From: Microbacterium pullorum
Lineage (GTDB): Bacteria > Actinomycetota > Actinomycetes > Actinomycetales > Microbacteriaceae
Direction: 5' to 3'
Length of the DNA stretch: 55,486 bases
Assembly: GCF_014836535.1 (NCBI RefSeq)
Contig: NZ_JACSQP010000013.1
Location: forward strand, 1-55,486
Below are positions 32,998-42,357 of this stretch, in pieces (the stretch's first letter is position 1; each line of letters opens with the position of its first letter). The notes below the pieces were generated by a model that searched no databases, was not told the origin of the DNA, and saw nothing but the letters and a program-made list of their open reading frames with translations. The position numbers were made by a program, and so were the translations under genes.

Positions 32998-34014
32998 GTG
33001 AACGACCCGAAGCGCGGCTGGCAGCGGCCGAGCATCTACGACGTGGCCAAGCAGGCCGGCGTCTCGCACATGACCGTTTCACGCGTGCTCAACGGGCATC
33101 CGAACATCCGCGAGTCCACTCGCGGCAGGGTGCTCAAAGCGATAGACGAGATGAACTACACGCGCAGTTCGATCGCGCGGGCTCTCGCCACCCGCCGGGC
33201 CATGCGCATCGGCGTGATCGTGGACGGCCCGCTGCAGTACGGGCCCAACAGCACGCTGCGGGCGCTGGAGAGCGCGGCGCGCGGGGTGGGGTACGCGGTC
33301 AGTGCCTTCTCCATCTCCGACGACGAGCAGTCGCAGATCGACGCGGGCGTGGTGGAGCTGGTGACCCAGGGGGTCGACGCGCTGTGCGTCATCGCCCCGC
33401 GCGCGTCGTCCCTGGACATCCTGCGTCGGCAGAGCACGGGGCTGCCCACGATCGTGGTGAAAGCGGAGCCCGACGACGTGTGGCATACCGTGGCGGTCGA
33501 TCAGCGCGGCGGCGCGACTCTCGCGGTGACCCACCTCATCGAACGGGGGCACCGCTCGATTCTCCATCTCGCCGGACCGCAGGACTGGTACGACGCGCGC
33601 GAGCGTGACGGGGGGTGGCGCGACGCGCTCGCGCTGGCGGGGCTGCACATTCCGAAGCCGATATCCGGTGACTGGACATCGGACTTCGGCTACTCCATCG
33701 GCAGGACCTTCGTGCCGGACGGGGTCACCGCCGTCTTCGCCGCCAACGATCAGATGGCGCTGGGGTTCGTGCACGGTCTGTGGGAGCAGGGGCTGCGCGT
33801 CCCCCACGACGTGAGCATCGTCGGATTCGACGACCTTCCCGACGCGCGGCATTTCCTGCCGCCGCTGACGACCGTGCGGCAGGACTTCGCGGCCCTGGGC
33901 GAGCTCGCACTGCAGCAGATCATCGCCGCCATCGAGGGGGAGACCCACGGGCAGCACGACGTCATTGAGCCCACGCTCATCGTTCGCGGATCGACCGCGC
34001 GCCCGGCATCCTGA
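32998..34014 (+). CDS. LacI-family transcriptional regulator of the arabinose locus
   Basis: A 338-residue regulator. The N-terminal HTH and hinge (SIYDVAKQAGVSHMTVSRVLNG ... SIARALATRR, about 10-63) is followed by a periplasmic-binding-protein-like sensor domain (IGVIVDGP, HTVAVDQRGGATLAVTHLIERGHRSI, VFAANDQMALG, VSIVGFDD). The GTG at 32998 is preferred because GGAGG precedes it by 5 nt; ATG at 32974 and TTG at 32956 lie upstream. It sits between surface genes and a sugar importer and probably represses them when the pentose inducer is absent. Candidate operators are at 22186, 30765 and 34101. Confidence 0.88.
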   Translation: MNDPKRGWQRPSIYDVAKQAGVSHMTVSRVLNGHPNIRESTRGRVLKAIDEMNYTRSSIARALATRRAMRIGVIVDGPLQYGPNSTLRALESAARGVGYAVSAFSISDDEQSQIDAGVVELVTQGVDALCVIAPRASSLDILRRQSTGLPTIVVKAEPDDVWHTVAVDQRGGATLAVTHLIERGHRSILHLAGPQDWYDARERDGGWRDALALAGLHIPKPISGDWTSDFGYSIGRTFVPDGVTAVFAANDQMALGFVHGLWEQGLRVPHDVSIVGFDDLPDARHFLPPLTTVRQDFAALGELALQQIIAAIEGETHGQHDVIEPTLIVRGSTARPAS

Positions 34015-34100
34015 GGGTGCCCCTGCGGAGTGTGCGGGGCCGGTGCGCGCGCGGGTAACGAGAGCGTAACGAATCATCATCGGCCGCTTGCCCTTGCGGA

Positions 34101-34114
34101 TGTTAGCGCGCACA
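34101..34114. promoter_or_regulatory. LacI-type operator before the sugar importer
   Basis: TGTTAGCGCGCACA matches the common LacI-family palindrome TGTTAGCGCTAACA at 12 of 14 positions. It lies 86 bp before the importer's first gene. Confidence 0.55.
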
Positions 34115-34137
34115 CTTGAGGAGCACACATACCCGAG

Positions 34138-34159
34138 CGTGCTCGCGAGCACGTTTTTT
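34138..34159 (+). terminator. palindromic hairpin plus T6 in the importer leader
   Basis: CGTGCTCGCGAGCACG is a perfect 16-bp palindrome, followed directly by six T. This is a textbook intrinsic terminator. It lies 124 nt after the lacI stop and 41 nt before the binding-protein start, downstream of the candidate operator. It either ends lacI transcripts or works as an attenuator of the importer operon. Confidence 0.7.
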
Positions 34160-34199
34160 CACTTCGACGGATGAACGCCGAAGATCTCAAGGAGGAGAA

Positions 34200-35204
34200 A
34201 TGGCACAGAAGAAGCGGATGCTCGGTCTGCTGGGTTTCATCGGGGCGGGGGTCATGGCGATCGGCCTGGCCGGCTGCGCAAGCGGTGATGGCGCCGACGC
34301 CGGGGGCGACTCGGGTGGCGACGGCGACCTGATCTCTGTCGGCTTCGTCGCTGTGGGCCCCGAGGGGGCCTGGCGAGAGGCGAACGAGAAGAACATCCAG
34401 TCGACCTTCACCGAAGACGCCGGGTACGACCTGAAGTACGCGCCGGCGACGAACCTCGACCAGAAGTCGCAGATCGACGCATTCACCTCGTTCGTCGACG
34501 AAGGCGTAGACGTCATCCTGCTGTCGGCGACCGAGGCCTCGGGCTGGGAGGACTCGCTCAAGCGGGCCCAGGAAGCCGAGATTCCGGTGGTTCTGCTCGA
34601 CCGCGGTATCGAGCCCGATGACCCCAGCCTGTACGTCACCCGCATTGCACCGGACAACATCGTCGTGGCCGAAGCGGTCGGCGAGTGGGCGGTGTCGGAG
34701 TTCCCTGACGGCGCCAACTACATCGTCCTCGAGGGCCCCGCGGGTGTGGGCGTCGTCAACGAACGCAACGAGGGCTGGGATGCCGCTGTCGACGGTTCGG
34801 CACTCGTGAAGGTTGCGGCCCAGACAGCCAACTGGTCGGCGGAAGAGGGCAAGAGCGTCACCGAGACGCTCTTGAAGGCGAACGGGAACGACATCCAGCT
34901 GATCTTCGCCCAGAACGACGAGATGGGTCTTGGCGCCGCGCAGGCGGTCGAGGAGGCGGGCCTGACCCCGGGCGTGGATGTGCAGATCGCGACGATCGAC
35001 GGCACCCGCTCGGCCATGGAGGCCCTCGCTGCCGGTCAGCTGAGCTTCGTGCACGAGTACAACCCGCTGTTCGGCGACACCGCGCTGGACGTCGTCGCGA
35101 AGGCGCTTGAGGGCGCTGACGTCGAGTCGTACATCATCGTCCCCAGCACCGCCTTCGACTCGGCTGAGGCAGCCGAGAGCGTGCTGGCCGACCGCCAGTA
35201 CTGA
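34200..35204 (+). CDS. sugar ABC importer binding lipoprotein (YtfQ-like)
   Basis: A 334-residue lipoprotein with lipobox LAGC (Cys26) and a type I periplasmic binding fold. SVGFVAVGPEGAWREANEKN, LLSATEASGWEDSLKRAQEA and IPVVLLDRGIEPDD closely follow the E. coli YtfQ (galactofuranose) pattern; related systems import L-arabinose in other bacteria. The neighbouring arabinose catabolic genes favour arabinose, arabinofuranose or short arabino-oligosaccharides as ligand. Strong ribosome site AAGGAGGAG just before the ATG. It is followed by a stable hairpin, as is usual where the binding protein is needed in excess. Confidence 0.87.
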   Translation: MAQKKRMLGLLGFIGAGVMAIGLAGCASGDGADAGGDSGGDGDLISVGFVAVGPEGAWREANEKNIQSTFTEDAGYDLKYAPATNLDQKSQIDAFTSFVDEGVDVILLSATEASGWEDSLKRAQEAEIPVVLLDRGIEPDDPSLYVTRIAPDNIVVAEAVGEWAVSEFPDGANYIVLEGPAGVGVVNERNEGWDAAVDGSALVKVAAQTANWSAEEGKSVTETLLKANGNDIQLIFAQNDEMGLGAAQAVEEAGLTPGVDVQIATIDGTRSAMEALAAGQLSFVHEYNPLFGDTALDVVAKALEGADVESYIIVPSTAFDSAEAAESVLADRQY

Positions 35205-35244
35205 GGTCCGGGCGCGCTGTCGCCCGCCTCGGAGCCATCGGCGC

Positions 35245-35276
35245 GCGGTGCGGGGTCCCCCGGGGTCCCGCACCGC
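35245..35276 (+). terminator. intercistronic hairpin after the binding-protein gene
   Basis: Perfect 10-bp stem (GCGGTGCGGG / CCCGCACCGC) around a 12-nt GC-rich loop, 40 nt after the stop at 35204 and before the ATPase gene. It is likely a partial terminator or an mRNA stabiliser that keeps binding-protein levels above transporter levels. Confidence 0.6.
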
Positions 35277-35325
35277 GGGTCGACCAGCTTGGTCGTCACT
35301 GCGGCCGATCACAGGATGCGAAGCA

Positions 35326-36945
35326 ATGAGTCAAGAACTGCCGGTCGTGCAGATGCGCGACATCTCCATCGAGTTCCCCGGGGTCAAAGCGCTGGACGGC
35401 GTGGATTTCCGCTTGTTCCAGGGCGAGGTCCACGCGCTGATGGGTGAGAACGGTGCCGGAAAGTCGACGCTCATCAAGGCGCTGACGGGTGTGTACAAGA
35501 TCGACTCCGGATCGATCGTGGTCAGCGGCCAGGAGAGCCAGTTCCACGGAACGAGCGATGCGCAGGCGGCCGGGATCTCCACGGTCTACCAGGAAGTCAA
35601 TCTGGTCACCAACCTCTCGATCGGTGAGAACGTGATGCTCGGCCACGAGGTGCGTGGGCCCTTCGGGATCAACTGGCGAGCGACCCACAAGTCCGCTTCC
35701 GCCGCGCTCGAGCGCCTGGGATTGGGTGATCTGGACACGCACAAGCCGCTGTCCACCCTTTCCATCGCGGTGCAGCAGCTCGTCGCCATCAGCCGGGCCA
35801 TGGCGATCAAGGCCAAGGTGCTGATCCTGGATGAACCGACGTCGAGCCTCGACGCGAACGAGGTGGAGGGGCTCTTCCGCGTCATCCGCTCGCTGCGCGA
35901 CCAGGGCGTGGCGATCCTGTTCGTCTCCCACTTCCTTGACCAGATCTACGCCATCAGCGACCGCATGACCATCCTGCGCAACGGGCGCTACGAGGGCGAG
36001 TACGCCACGCGTGAGCTGGACCGGCGCACCCTCATCTCCAAGATGATCGGCAAGGACCTCGACACACTGAACTCCCTCGGCGGCAACCGCCGGGTGGACA
36101 AGCGCGACCACGCCGCCGAGGAGCCGGTGCTCATCGCGCAGAGCCTCGGTCGCCGCGGAGCGATCGAGCCGACCGACCTGAGCATCCACAAGGGCGAGGT
36201 CGTGGGCTTCGCCGGTCTGCTCGGATCGGGCCGCACGGAGCTCGCCCGCCTCCTGTTCGGCGCCGATCGCCCGGACCAGGGGGCCATCGCGGTACACGGC
36301 CGCCGCGTGGACCTCAAGACTCCTGCCGACGGGCTGGGCCACCGTATCGCCTTCTCCACCGAGAACCGTCGCGACGAGGGCATCATCGCCGATCTGACAG
36401 TGCGGGAGAACATCATCCTCGCCGTGCAGGCCGAACGCGGGTGGGCGCGACCGTTGTCACGCAAGGAGAAGGACGAGATCGTCCACAAGTACGTCACGGC
36501 GCTGAACGTGCGGCCGGCCGACCCGAACCGCCTGATCAAGAACCTCTCGGGCGGCAACCAGCAGAAGGTGCTGCTGGGTCGCTGGCTCGCCACGAATCCC
36601 GAGGTGCTGATCCTCGACGAGCCGACGCGCGGCATCGATGTCGGCGCCAAGGCTGAGATTCAGGAGACGGTCGCCGAACTCGCCGAGAGCGGCGTCGCCG
36701 TCGTCTTCATCTCCTCCGAACTCGAGGAGGTCGTGCGTCTGAGCGAGAGGATCGTGGTGCTCAAGGATCACCAGAAGATCGGCGAGATCGCCAACGGTCC
36801 GGGGGTGACCGCCGAGCAGGTCGTGGACATCATCGCCGCGCACGGCGTCGATGCCGCCGCCGACAGCGGACTGGTCGATGCCGATGACGACCTGCGCAGC
36901 ACGGACGCGGCGCATCTTCCTGCCGCAGGGGAGGAGCGGGCATGA
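35326..36945 (+). CDS. sugar ABC importer ATPase (YtfR/RbsA-like)
   Basis: A 539-residue protein with two nucleotide-binding domains of the monosaccharide-importer class. Domain 1 has Walker A GENGAGKSTL (near 42-51) and Walker B LILDEPTSSLD; its signature region reads LSTLSIAVQQL, the usual degenerate form. Domain 2 has the degenerate Walker A GLLGSGRTEL, the signature LSGGNQQKVLLGRWL and LILDEPTRGIDVGAKAEI. A C-terminal Asp/Ala tail follows. It energises the two permeases downstream. The ribosome site is weak (AGGA). Its end overlaps the first permease gene (ATGA). Confidence 0.9.
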   Translation: MSQELPVVQMRDISIEFPGVKALDGVDFRLFQGEVHALMGENGAGKSTLIKALTGVYKIDSGSIVVSGQESQFHGTSDAQAAGISTVYQEVNLVTNLSIGENVMLGHEVRGPFGINWRATHKSASAALERLGLGDLDTHKPLSTLSIAVQQLVAISRAMAIKAKVLILDEPTSSLDANEVEGLFRVIRSLRDQGVAILFVSHFLDQIYAISDRMTILRNGRYEGEYATRELDRRTLISKMIGKDLDTLNSLGGNRRVDKRDHAAEEPVLIAQSLGRRGAIEPTDLSIHKGEVVGFAGLLGSGRTELARLLFGADRPDQGAIAVHGRRVDLKTPADGLGHRIAFSTENRRDEGIIADLTVRENIILAVQAERGWARPLSRKEKDEIVHKYVTALNVRPADPNRLIKNLSGGNQQKVLLGRWLATNPEVLILDEPTRGIDVGAKAEIQETVAELAESGVAVVFISSELEEVVRLSERIVVLKDHQKIGEIANGPGVTAEQVVDIIAAHGVDAAADSGLVDADDDLRSTDAAHLPAAGEERA

Positions 36946-38024
36946 GCGCCGCGGTAAGGGCGGAGGCGCTCAAGGAGCTCCTGCGCAAGCCCTTCGTCTG
37001 GGGCATCGTCGCCATCGTCGCGCTGCTGCTGCTGAACGTCCTCAAGGACCCGGGGTATCTGGCACTGTCCATCAACCCCGCCAACGGCAACCTCGTGGGC
37101 AACCTCATCGACATCCTGCGTGCCGCCGCGCCGATCCTCATGATCGCCGTCGGGATGTCGCTGGTGATCGCCACCGGCGGCATCGACCTGTCCGTCGGAT
37201 CGGTGATGGCCGTGGCCGGCGCGGTGTCGATGGAGTTCATGAAGTCCGCCGGCGACTCCGGTTCGGTCGGTGTCATGCTCGGGGCCGTCGGGCTCGCCCT
37301 CATCGTCAGCGCCGTGCTCGGCGCGGTGAACGGCGTGCTGGTCGCCTACGTCGGCTTGCAGCCGTTCATCAGCACGCTCATCCTCATGCTCGCCGGCAGA
37401 GGGCTGGCGAAGGTGATCACCTCGGGTCAGAACACCTCGGCATCCAACGACCCGTTCCGATGGATCGCCAACGGCTACCTGATCGGGGTGCCCGTCGTGT
37501 TCCTGCTGGCCGCGGCCATCGTCGTGGCAGTCGGGCTGATCGTGCGCCGCAGCGCCCTCGGCCTCATGATCGAGGCGATCGGCATCAACCCCAAGGCAAG
37601 CCGCATGGCCGGGATCAAGCCGCGAGGGCTGCTGCTCACCGTCTACATCTCCAGCGGCGTGCTCGCCGGCATCGCCGGCGTGATGTCGGTGGGAACGGTG
37701 ATGACGGTCGACGTCAGCCGCACGGGCTACCAGCTCGAGCTCGACGCGATCCTCGCCGTTGTGATCGGCGGTACCTCTCTGGCGGGCGGCAAGTTCTCGA
37801 TCGGCGGCGCCGCGGTGGGTGCCCTGCTGATCGCGACCCTCGACAAGACCGTGCTGTTCCTCGGTGTCTCCTCCTCCGCCACGCCCGCCTTCAAAGCGAT
37901 CGTGATCGTGGTGCTGTGTCTGCTGCAGTCCGAGCGTGTGCGCGGCTGGTTCGTGCAGCGCCGACGCAGTCCCAGAACTCCGTCGGCCATTCCCGCTCGC
38001 TCCGAAGAGGAGGTGGCGGCATGA
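36942..38024 (+). CDS. sugar ABC importer permease (YtfT-like)
   Basis: A 360-residue BPD-2-type permease with about ten hydrophobic segments and the family motifs VIATGGIDLSVGSVMAVAGA, IEAIGINPKASRMAGIKPRG and AVVIGGTSLAGGKFSIGG. Together with the next permease it forms the heterodimeric channel seen in YtfT/YjfF systems. Coupled to both neighbours by ATGA overlaps. Confidence 0.9.
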   Translation: MSAAVRAEALKELLRKPFVWGIVAIVALLLLNVLKDPGYLALSINPANGNLVGNLIDILRAAAPILMIAVGMSLVIATGGIDLSVGSVMAVAGAVSMEFMKSAGDSGSVGVMLGAVGLALIVSAVLGAVNGVLVAYVGLQPFISTLILMLAGRGLAKVITSGQNTSASNDPFRWIANGYLIGVPVVFLLAAAIVVAVGLIVRRSALGLMIEAIGINPKASRMAGIKPRGLLLTVYISSGVLAGIAGVMSVGTVMTVDVSRTGYQLELDAILAVVIGGTSLAGGKFSIGGAAVGALLIATLDKTVLFLGVSSSATPAFKAIVIVVLCLLQSERVRGWFVQRRRSPRTPSAIPARSEEEVAA

Positions 38025-39073
38025 CCGCCCTGGACAGTCGCCCGCCGGCCACGACGACACGCGCATCCGGTTTCGCCGGCGTGCTCGCCTCGCTGCGCCG
38101 CGTGATCACATCGAACCCGTCGGTCCTGCCCACCGTCGCCGCCATCACGATCTTCCTTGCGATGGTCGTCTTCGGTGAGCTGTCGTACGGCCGAATCGTG
38201 CAGTACAGCACGCTGTCGAACCTGCTGATCAACAACGCACACCTCATCATCATCGCCGTCGGCATGACGTTCGTGATCCTCACCGGCGGCATCGACCTGT
38301 CGGTGGGGGCGGTCATCGCGCTGTCGAGCGTGGCGGGAGTGATGCTCTCCAACGCGGGTTGGAATCCCGCGGTGGTCGTCCTGCTCATGGTGCTCATCGG
38401 CACTCTGTCGGGCCTGGTCAGCGGGGTCCTCGTGCAGTATTTCAACGTGCAGCCGTTCATCGCCACGCTGGCGATGATGTTCCTCGGACGCGGCCTGGCG
38501 TCGCTGCTGAGCACCGTGCCCGAGCGCCTCGCCGACGATTCGCCGATCCGCGCGCTCGGAACACAACTGAAGATCATCGACGGGCCCAAGGTGAACGACC
38601 TGGTCATCTCGCCCGGCGTCATCATCGCCATCGTCGTGGTGTTGGTGGCGTTCTTCGTCCTGCATCGCACACGCACCGGGCGCACGGTGTACGCCATCGG
38701 CGGCTCCGAGAACTCCTCCGCGCTCATGGGACTCCCGGTCCCGCGCACGAAGGTGCTGGTGTACGTCATCAGCGGCTCCCTCTCGGGAATCGCGGCGGTG
38801 GTCTACACCTCGCGTCTCGGCATCGCACAGAACATCACCGGGATCGGCTGGGAACTGGATGCCATCGCGGCCACCGTGATCGGCGGCACGCTGCTGACGG
38901 GCGGCTTCGGCTACGTCCTCGGCTCGGTCATCGGTGCACTGGTGCTGGGGCTCATGAACGTGCTGATCACGCGCGACGGCGGCATCCGCCCCGAGATGAC
39001 GACGATCATCACCGGCGGCATCCTCCTGGTGTTCGTGCTGCTGCAGCGAGCGGTGAGCAAGAAGCGCGAATAG
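38021..39073 (+). CDS. sugar ABC importer permease (YjfF-like)
   Basis: A 350-residue second permease, with FVILTGGIDLSVGAVIALSS, YAIGGSENSSALMGLPVPRT and ATVIGGTLLTGGFGYVLGS. A four-gene set with two distinct permeases distinguishes the YtfQRT-YjfF/AraUVWZ-type importers from ribose or xylose importers, which have one. The final LQRAVSKKRE is a typical cytoplasmic end. The ATG overlaps the upstream stop; after the gene comes a 164-nt gap with the kinase promoter. Confidence 0.9.
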   Translation: MTALDSRPPATTTRASGFAGVLASLRRVITSNPSVLPTVAAITIFLAMVVFGELSYGRIVQYSTLSNLLINNAHLIIIAVGMTFVILTGGIDLSVGAVIALSSVAGVMLSNAGWNPAVVVLLMVLIGTLSGLVSGVLVQYFNVQPFIATLAMMFLGRGLASLLSTVPERLADDSPIRALGTQLKIIDGPKVNDLVISPGVIIAIVVVLVAFFVLHRTRTGRTVYAIGGSENSSALMGLPVPRTKVLVYVISGSLSGIAAVVYTSRLGIAQNITGIGWELDAIAATVIGGTLLTGGFGYVLGSVIGALVLGLMNVLITRDGGIRPEMTTIITGGILLVFVLLQRAVSKKRE

Positions 39074-39124
39074 CCCTGCGCCTGCGGGGCGGATCTGCCG
39101 GTGCACGGAACGGATCGCGCTCAC

Positions 39125-39138
39125 TTCAACCGATAACA
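39125..39138. promoter_or_regulatory. possible LacI half-operator before the kinase gene
   Basis: The segment ends CGATAACA, close to the CGGTAACA half of the sites at 22186 and 30765, but the left half is not palindromic. It lies 100 nt before the kinase start. Confidence 0.3.
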
Positions 39139-39237
39139 TGCCCATGCTCGCCGCGCGAACCAGCGCCAGCCGCCGACATCGTCCGCATCGGACGCTGCAG
39201 TCCGACGGTCCGAGAAGAAGGTGAAGACCCCATCCCC

Positions 39238-40824
39238 ATGAACGACACCATCGCCGACGCCATCCGCGCCGGGCGCACCTCCCTCGGGATCGAACTCGGT
39301 TCCACCCGCATCAAGGCGTGCCTCATCGACGCCGACGACCCGGCCCGGGTGCTCGCCGTCGGCAGCCACGCCTGGGAGAACCGGTTCGAGGGGCGGCTGT
39401 GGACCTACTCCCTCGACGACGTCTGGTCGGGACTGCAGGCCGCCTACGCCGACCTCGTCGCCGATGTGCGCACGCGCTGCGGGGTCACCCCCGACACGTT
39501 CGGCGCGATGGGCGTGTCGGCGATGATGCACGGCTACCTCGCGATGGATGCCACGGGCGAGCTGCTCGTGCCGTTCCGCACCTGGCGCAACACCCACACC
39601 GACGCCGCGGTGACCGCCCTCAGCGCACTGTTCGAGGTGAACATCCCGCACCGGTGGTCCGTCGCCCACCTCTACCAGGCCGTTCTCGACGCCGAACCGC
39701 ATGTGCCCCAGGTCGACTTCTTCACGACGCTCGCCGGCTACGTGCACTGGCGCCTCACCGGCCGCCGCGTGCTCGGCATCGGCGACGCGTCGGGCATGTT
39801 CCCGATCGACTCCGCGACGCACGACTACGACGCCGACCTGCTCACCCGCTTCGGCGGTCTCGGCACGGGACTGGACCTCCCCGCCCTCCTCCCCGAGGTG
39901 CTCGTGGCCGGTGCTCCCGCCGGCGACCTCACCCCCGAGGGCGCCGCGCTGCTCGATCCCACCGGCACCCTCCGCCCCGGCATCCCGCTCTGCCCGCCCG
40001 AGGGCGACGCCGGCACCGGCATGGTCGCCACCGGCGCCGTCGCTCCCCGCACCGGCAACGTCAGCGCCGGCACCAGTATCTTCGCGATGGTCGTGCTCGA
40101 ACGCCCGCTGGCCGAGGCCCACCACGAACTCGACCTGGTCACCACTCCCGCCGGCGACCCGGTCGCCATGGTGCACTGCAACAACGGCGCGAGCGAACTG
40201 GCCGCGTGGGCGGCGATGTTCGCCCGGTTCGCCGAGGCGGCGGGCACCCCCCTCGAGCCGGATGCCGTGTACGAGACGCTCTTCCGCGAGGCGCTGACCG
40301 GGGACGCCGACGCGGGCGGCCTGCTCGCCTACAACCACCTCGCGGGCGAGCCGATCGCCGGCCTCGCCGAGGGGCGCCCGCTGTTCGTGCGCACCCCCGA
40401 CAGCTCGTTCACCCTCGCCAATGCCATGCGCGCCCAGCTCTACGGCGTCTTCGGCACTCTCGCGCTCGGCATGCGGGTGCTCGAAGAAGAGGGCGTGGCG
40501 CTTGATCGCATGTTCGCGCACGGGGGGATGTTCCGCACCGCCGGGGTCGCCCAGCGCTTCCTCGCCGGGGCGCTCGGCGCACCCGTCGCCGTCGGCGAGA
40601 CCGCCGCCGAAGGCGGAGCCTGGGGCATCGCCGTGCTGGCGTCGTACCTGGCATCCGCCCGCGCGGGGGTCGACCTCGCCACCTACCTCGAGCGCGACGT
40701 GTTCGCCGGCGCCGACATCACCGTGGTCGACCCCGACCCCGCCGATGCCGCCGGGTTCGCGACCTACCTCGACCGTTACCGTGCCGGCCTGGCTGTGGAA
40801 GCCGCCGCCGTCACCGCTCTCTGA
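39238..40824 (+). CDS. araB: FGGY-family carbohydrate kinase, probably L-ribulokinase
   Basis: A 528-residue sugar kinase. The N-terminal [16 protein letters not shown] is the phosphate-1 loop; [13 protein letters not shown] and FRTWRNTHT follow in the sugar-binding half. In the C-terminal half are [13 protein letters not shown] and [21 protein letters not shown] with [13 protein letters not shown] for the nucleotide. It should phosphorylate L-ribulose produced by the isomerase encoded next. The sequence is of the actinobacterial FGGY type rather than close to E. coli AraB, so the substrate rests on the neighbourhood (30 nt before araA). The ATG has a weak upstream AAGGTGAAG. Xylulokinase is the main alternative. 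Confidence 0.8.
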   Translation: MNDTIADAIRAGRTSLGIELGSTRIKACLIDADDPARVLAVGSHAWENRFEGRLWTYSLDDVWSGLQAAYADLVADVRTRCGVTPDTFGAMGVSAMMHGYLAMDATGELLVPFRTWRNTHTDAAVTALSALFEVNIPHRWSVAHLYQAVLDAEPHVPQVDFFTTLAGYVHWRLTGRRVLGIGDASGMFPIDSATHDYDADLLTRFGGLGTGLDLPALLPEVLVAGAPAGDLTPEGAALLDPTGTLRPGIPLCPPEGDAGTGMVATGAVAPRTGNVSAGTSIFAMVVLERPLAEAHHELDLVTTPAGDPVAMVHCNNGASELAAWAAMFARFAEAAGTPLEPDAVYETLFREALTGDADAGGLLAYNHLAGEPIAGLAEGRPLFVRTPDSSFTLANAMRAQLYGVFGTLALGMRVLEEEGVALDRMFAHGGMFRTAGVAQRFLAGALGAPVAVGETAAEGGAWGIAVLASYLASARAGVDLATYLERDVFAGADITVVDPDPADAAGFATYLDRYRAGLAVEAAAVTAL

Positions 40825-40853
40825 CCCGCAAGATCCCCAGCGAAGGAACACCC

Positions 40854-42356
40854 ATGGCCCTCTCCACATCCCTCGACGGCTACGAGGTCTGGTTCGTCAC
40901 CGGCAGCCAGAACCTCTACGGCGAAGAGACCCTGCGCCAGGTCGCCGACCAGTCCCAGGCCGTCGTCGCCGGCATGTCGGGGCTCCCGGTGCGCGTCGTC
41001 TGGAAGCCCGTGCTGAAGGATTCCGACAGCATCCGTCGCCTGGCCCTCGAGGTGAACGCCCGCGACGACGTCATCGGCGTCATCGCGTGGATGCACACCT
41101 TCAGCCCCGCCAAGATGTGGATCGGCGGCCTCGACGCCCTCACCAAGCCGCTGCTGCACCTGCACACGCAGGCCAACGTCGAGCTGCCGTGGAACGACAT
41201 CGACTTCGACTTCATGAACCTCAACCAGGCCGCCCACGGCGACCGTGAGTTCGGGTACATCCAGACGCGCCTGAAGGTCGCCCGCAAGACCGTCGTCGGG
41301 CACGTGTCGAACCCCGTCGTGCTCGAGCAGATCGAGCAGTGGCAGCGCGCCGCCGCCGGCTGGCAGGCCGCCCGCACCCTCAAGCTCGCCCGCTTCGGCG
41401 ACAACATGCGCTACGTCGCCGTGACCGAGGGCGACAAGACCGAGGCCGAGCTGCGTTTCGGTGTGCAGGTGAACACGTGGGGTGTGAACGAGCTGGCGGA
41501 TGCCGTCGCCGCGGCATCCGACGACCAGGTCGACGCCCTCGTGGCCGAGTACCTCGAGGCGTACGACGTCGCCGAGGAGCTCCGCCCCGGTGCTGAGCGC
41601 CACCAGTCGCTGCGCGACGGCGCGGCGATCGAAGTGGGCCTGCGCACGTTCCTCGAGGCGGGCGGCTTCGGCGCCTTCACGACCTCGTTCGAAGACCTGG
41701 GCGCGCTGAAGCAGCTGCCCGGCCTCGCGGTGCAGCGCCTCATGGCCGAGGGCTACGGCTTCGGCGCCGAGGGTGACTGGAAGACGGCCATCCTGGTGCG
41801 CGTCGCCAATGTCATGGGTGCGGGCCTCCCCGGGGGCGCGAGCCTCATGGAGGACTACACCTACGACCTCGTCGAAGGCTCCGAGAAGATCCTCGGCGCC
41901 CACATGCTCGAGGTGTCGCCGTCGCTGACGACCGCCAAACCACGGCTCGAGGTGCACGCCCTCGGCATCGGCGGCAAGGAAGACCCGGTGCGCCTGGTCT
42001 TCACCGCCGACCCCGGCCCCGCCATCGTCGTCGCGCTGAGCGACATGCGCGACAGGTTCCGCCTCGTCGCGAACGTGGTCGAGAACGTCGACGCGCCCGA
42101 CCTGCCGAACCTGCCCGTGGGCCGGGCGGTCTGGAAGCCCGCCCCCGACTTCGCCACGAGCGCCGGATGCTGGCTGGCCGCGGGCGCTGCCCACCACACC
42201 GTCATGTCCACCGCGGTCGGCATCGAGGTGTTCCGCGACTTCGCCGAGATCGCCGGCACCGAGCTGCTCGTCATCGACGAGGACACCACGGTGCGCGGCT
42301 TCCAGCAGGAGCTGCGCTGGAACGCGGCCTACTACCGCCTGGCGCAGGGGATCTGA
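40854..42356 (+). CDS. araA: L-arabinose isomerase
   Basis: A 500-residue isomerase converting L-arabinose to L-ribulose. It starts with [21 protein letters not shown], the canonical AraA N-terminus, and contains [63 protein letters not shown] and [24 protein letters not shown]. These carry the Glu/Glu/His metal ligands, with the last His in [10 protein letters not shown]. The length is that of E. coli AraA. Ribosome site AAGGAACACCC. It is followed after 1 nt by the epimerase gene, so araB-araA-epimerase form one operon. araD is missing from the usual position. Confidence 0.95.
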   Translation: MALSTSLDGYEVWFVTGSQNLYGEETLRQVADQSQAVVAGMSGLPVRVVWKPVLKDSDSIRRLALEVNARDDVIGVIAWMHTFSPAKMWIGGLDALTKPLLHLHTQANVELPWNDIDFDFMNLNQAAHGDREFGYIQTRLKVARKTVVGHVSNPVVLEQIEQWQRAAAGWQAARTLKLARFGDNMRYVAVTEGDKTEAELRFGVQVNTWGVNELADAVAAASDDQVDALVAEYLEAYDVAEELRPGAERHQSLRDGAAIEVGLRTFLEAGGFGAFTTSFEDLGALKQLPGLAVQRLMAEGYGFGAEGDWKTAILVRVANVMGAGLPGGASLMEDYTYDLVEGSEKILGAHMLEVSPSLTTAKPRLEVHALGIGGKEDPVRLVFTADPGPAIVVALSDMRDRFRLVANVVENVDAPDLPNLPVGRAVWKPAPDFATSAGCWLAAGAAHHTVMSTAVGIEVFRDFAEIAGTELLVIDEDTTVRGFQQELRWNAAYYRLAQGI

Positions 42357-42357
42357 C

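Noticed and set aside
39125..39138. Fourth full LacI operator
   Set aside because: Only the right half matches; kept as a low-confidence half-site.
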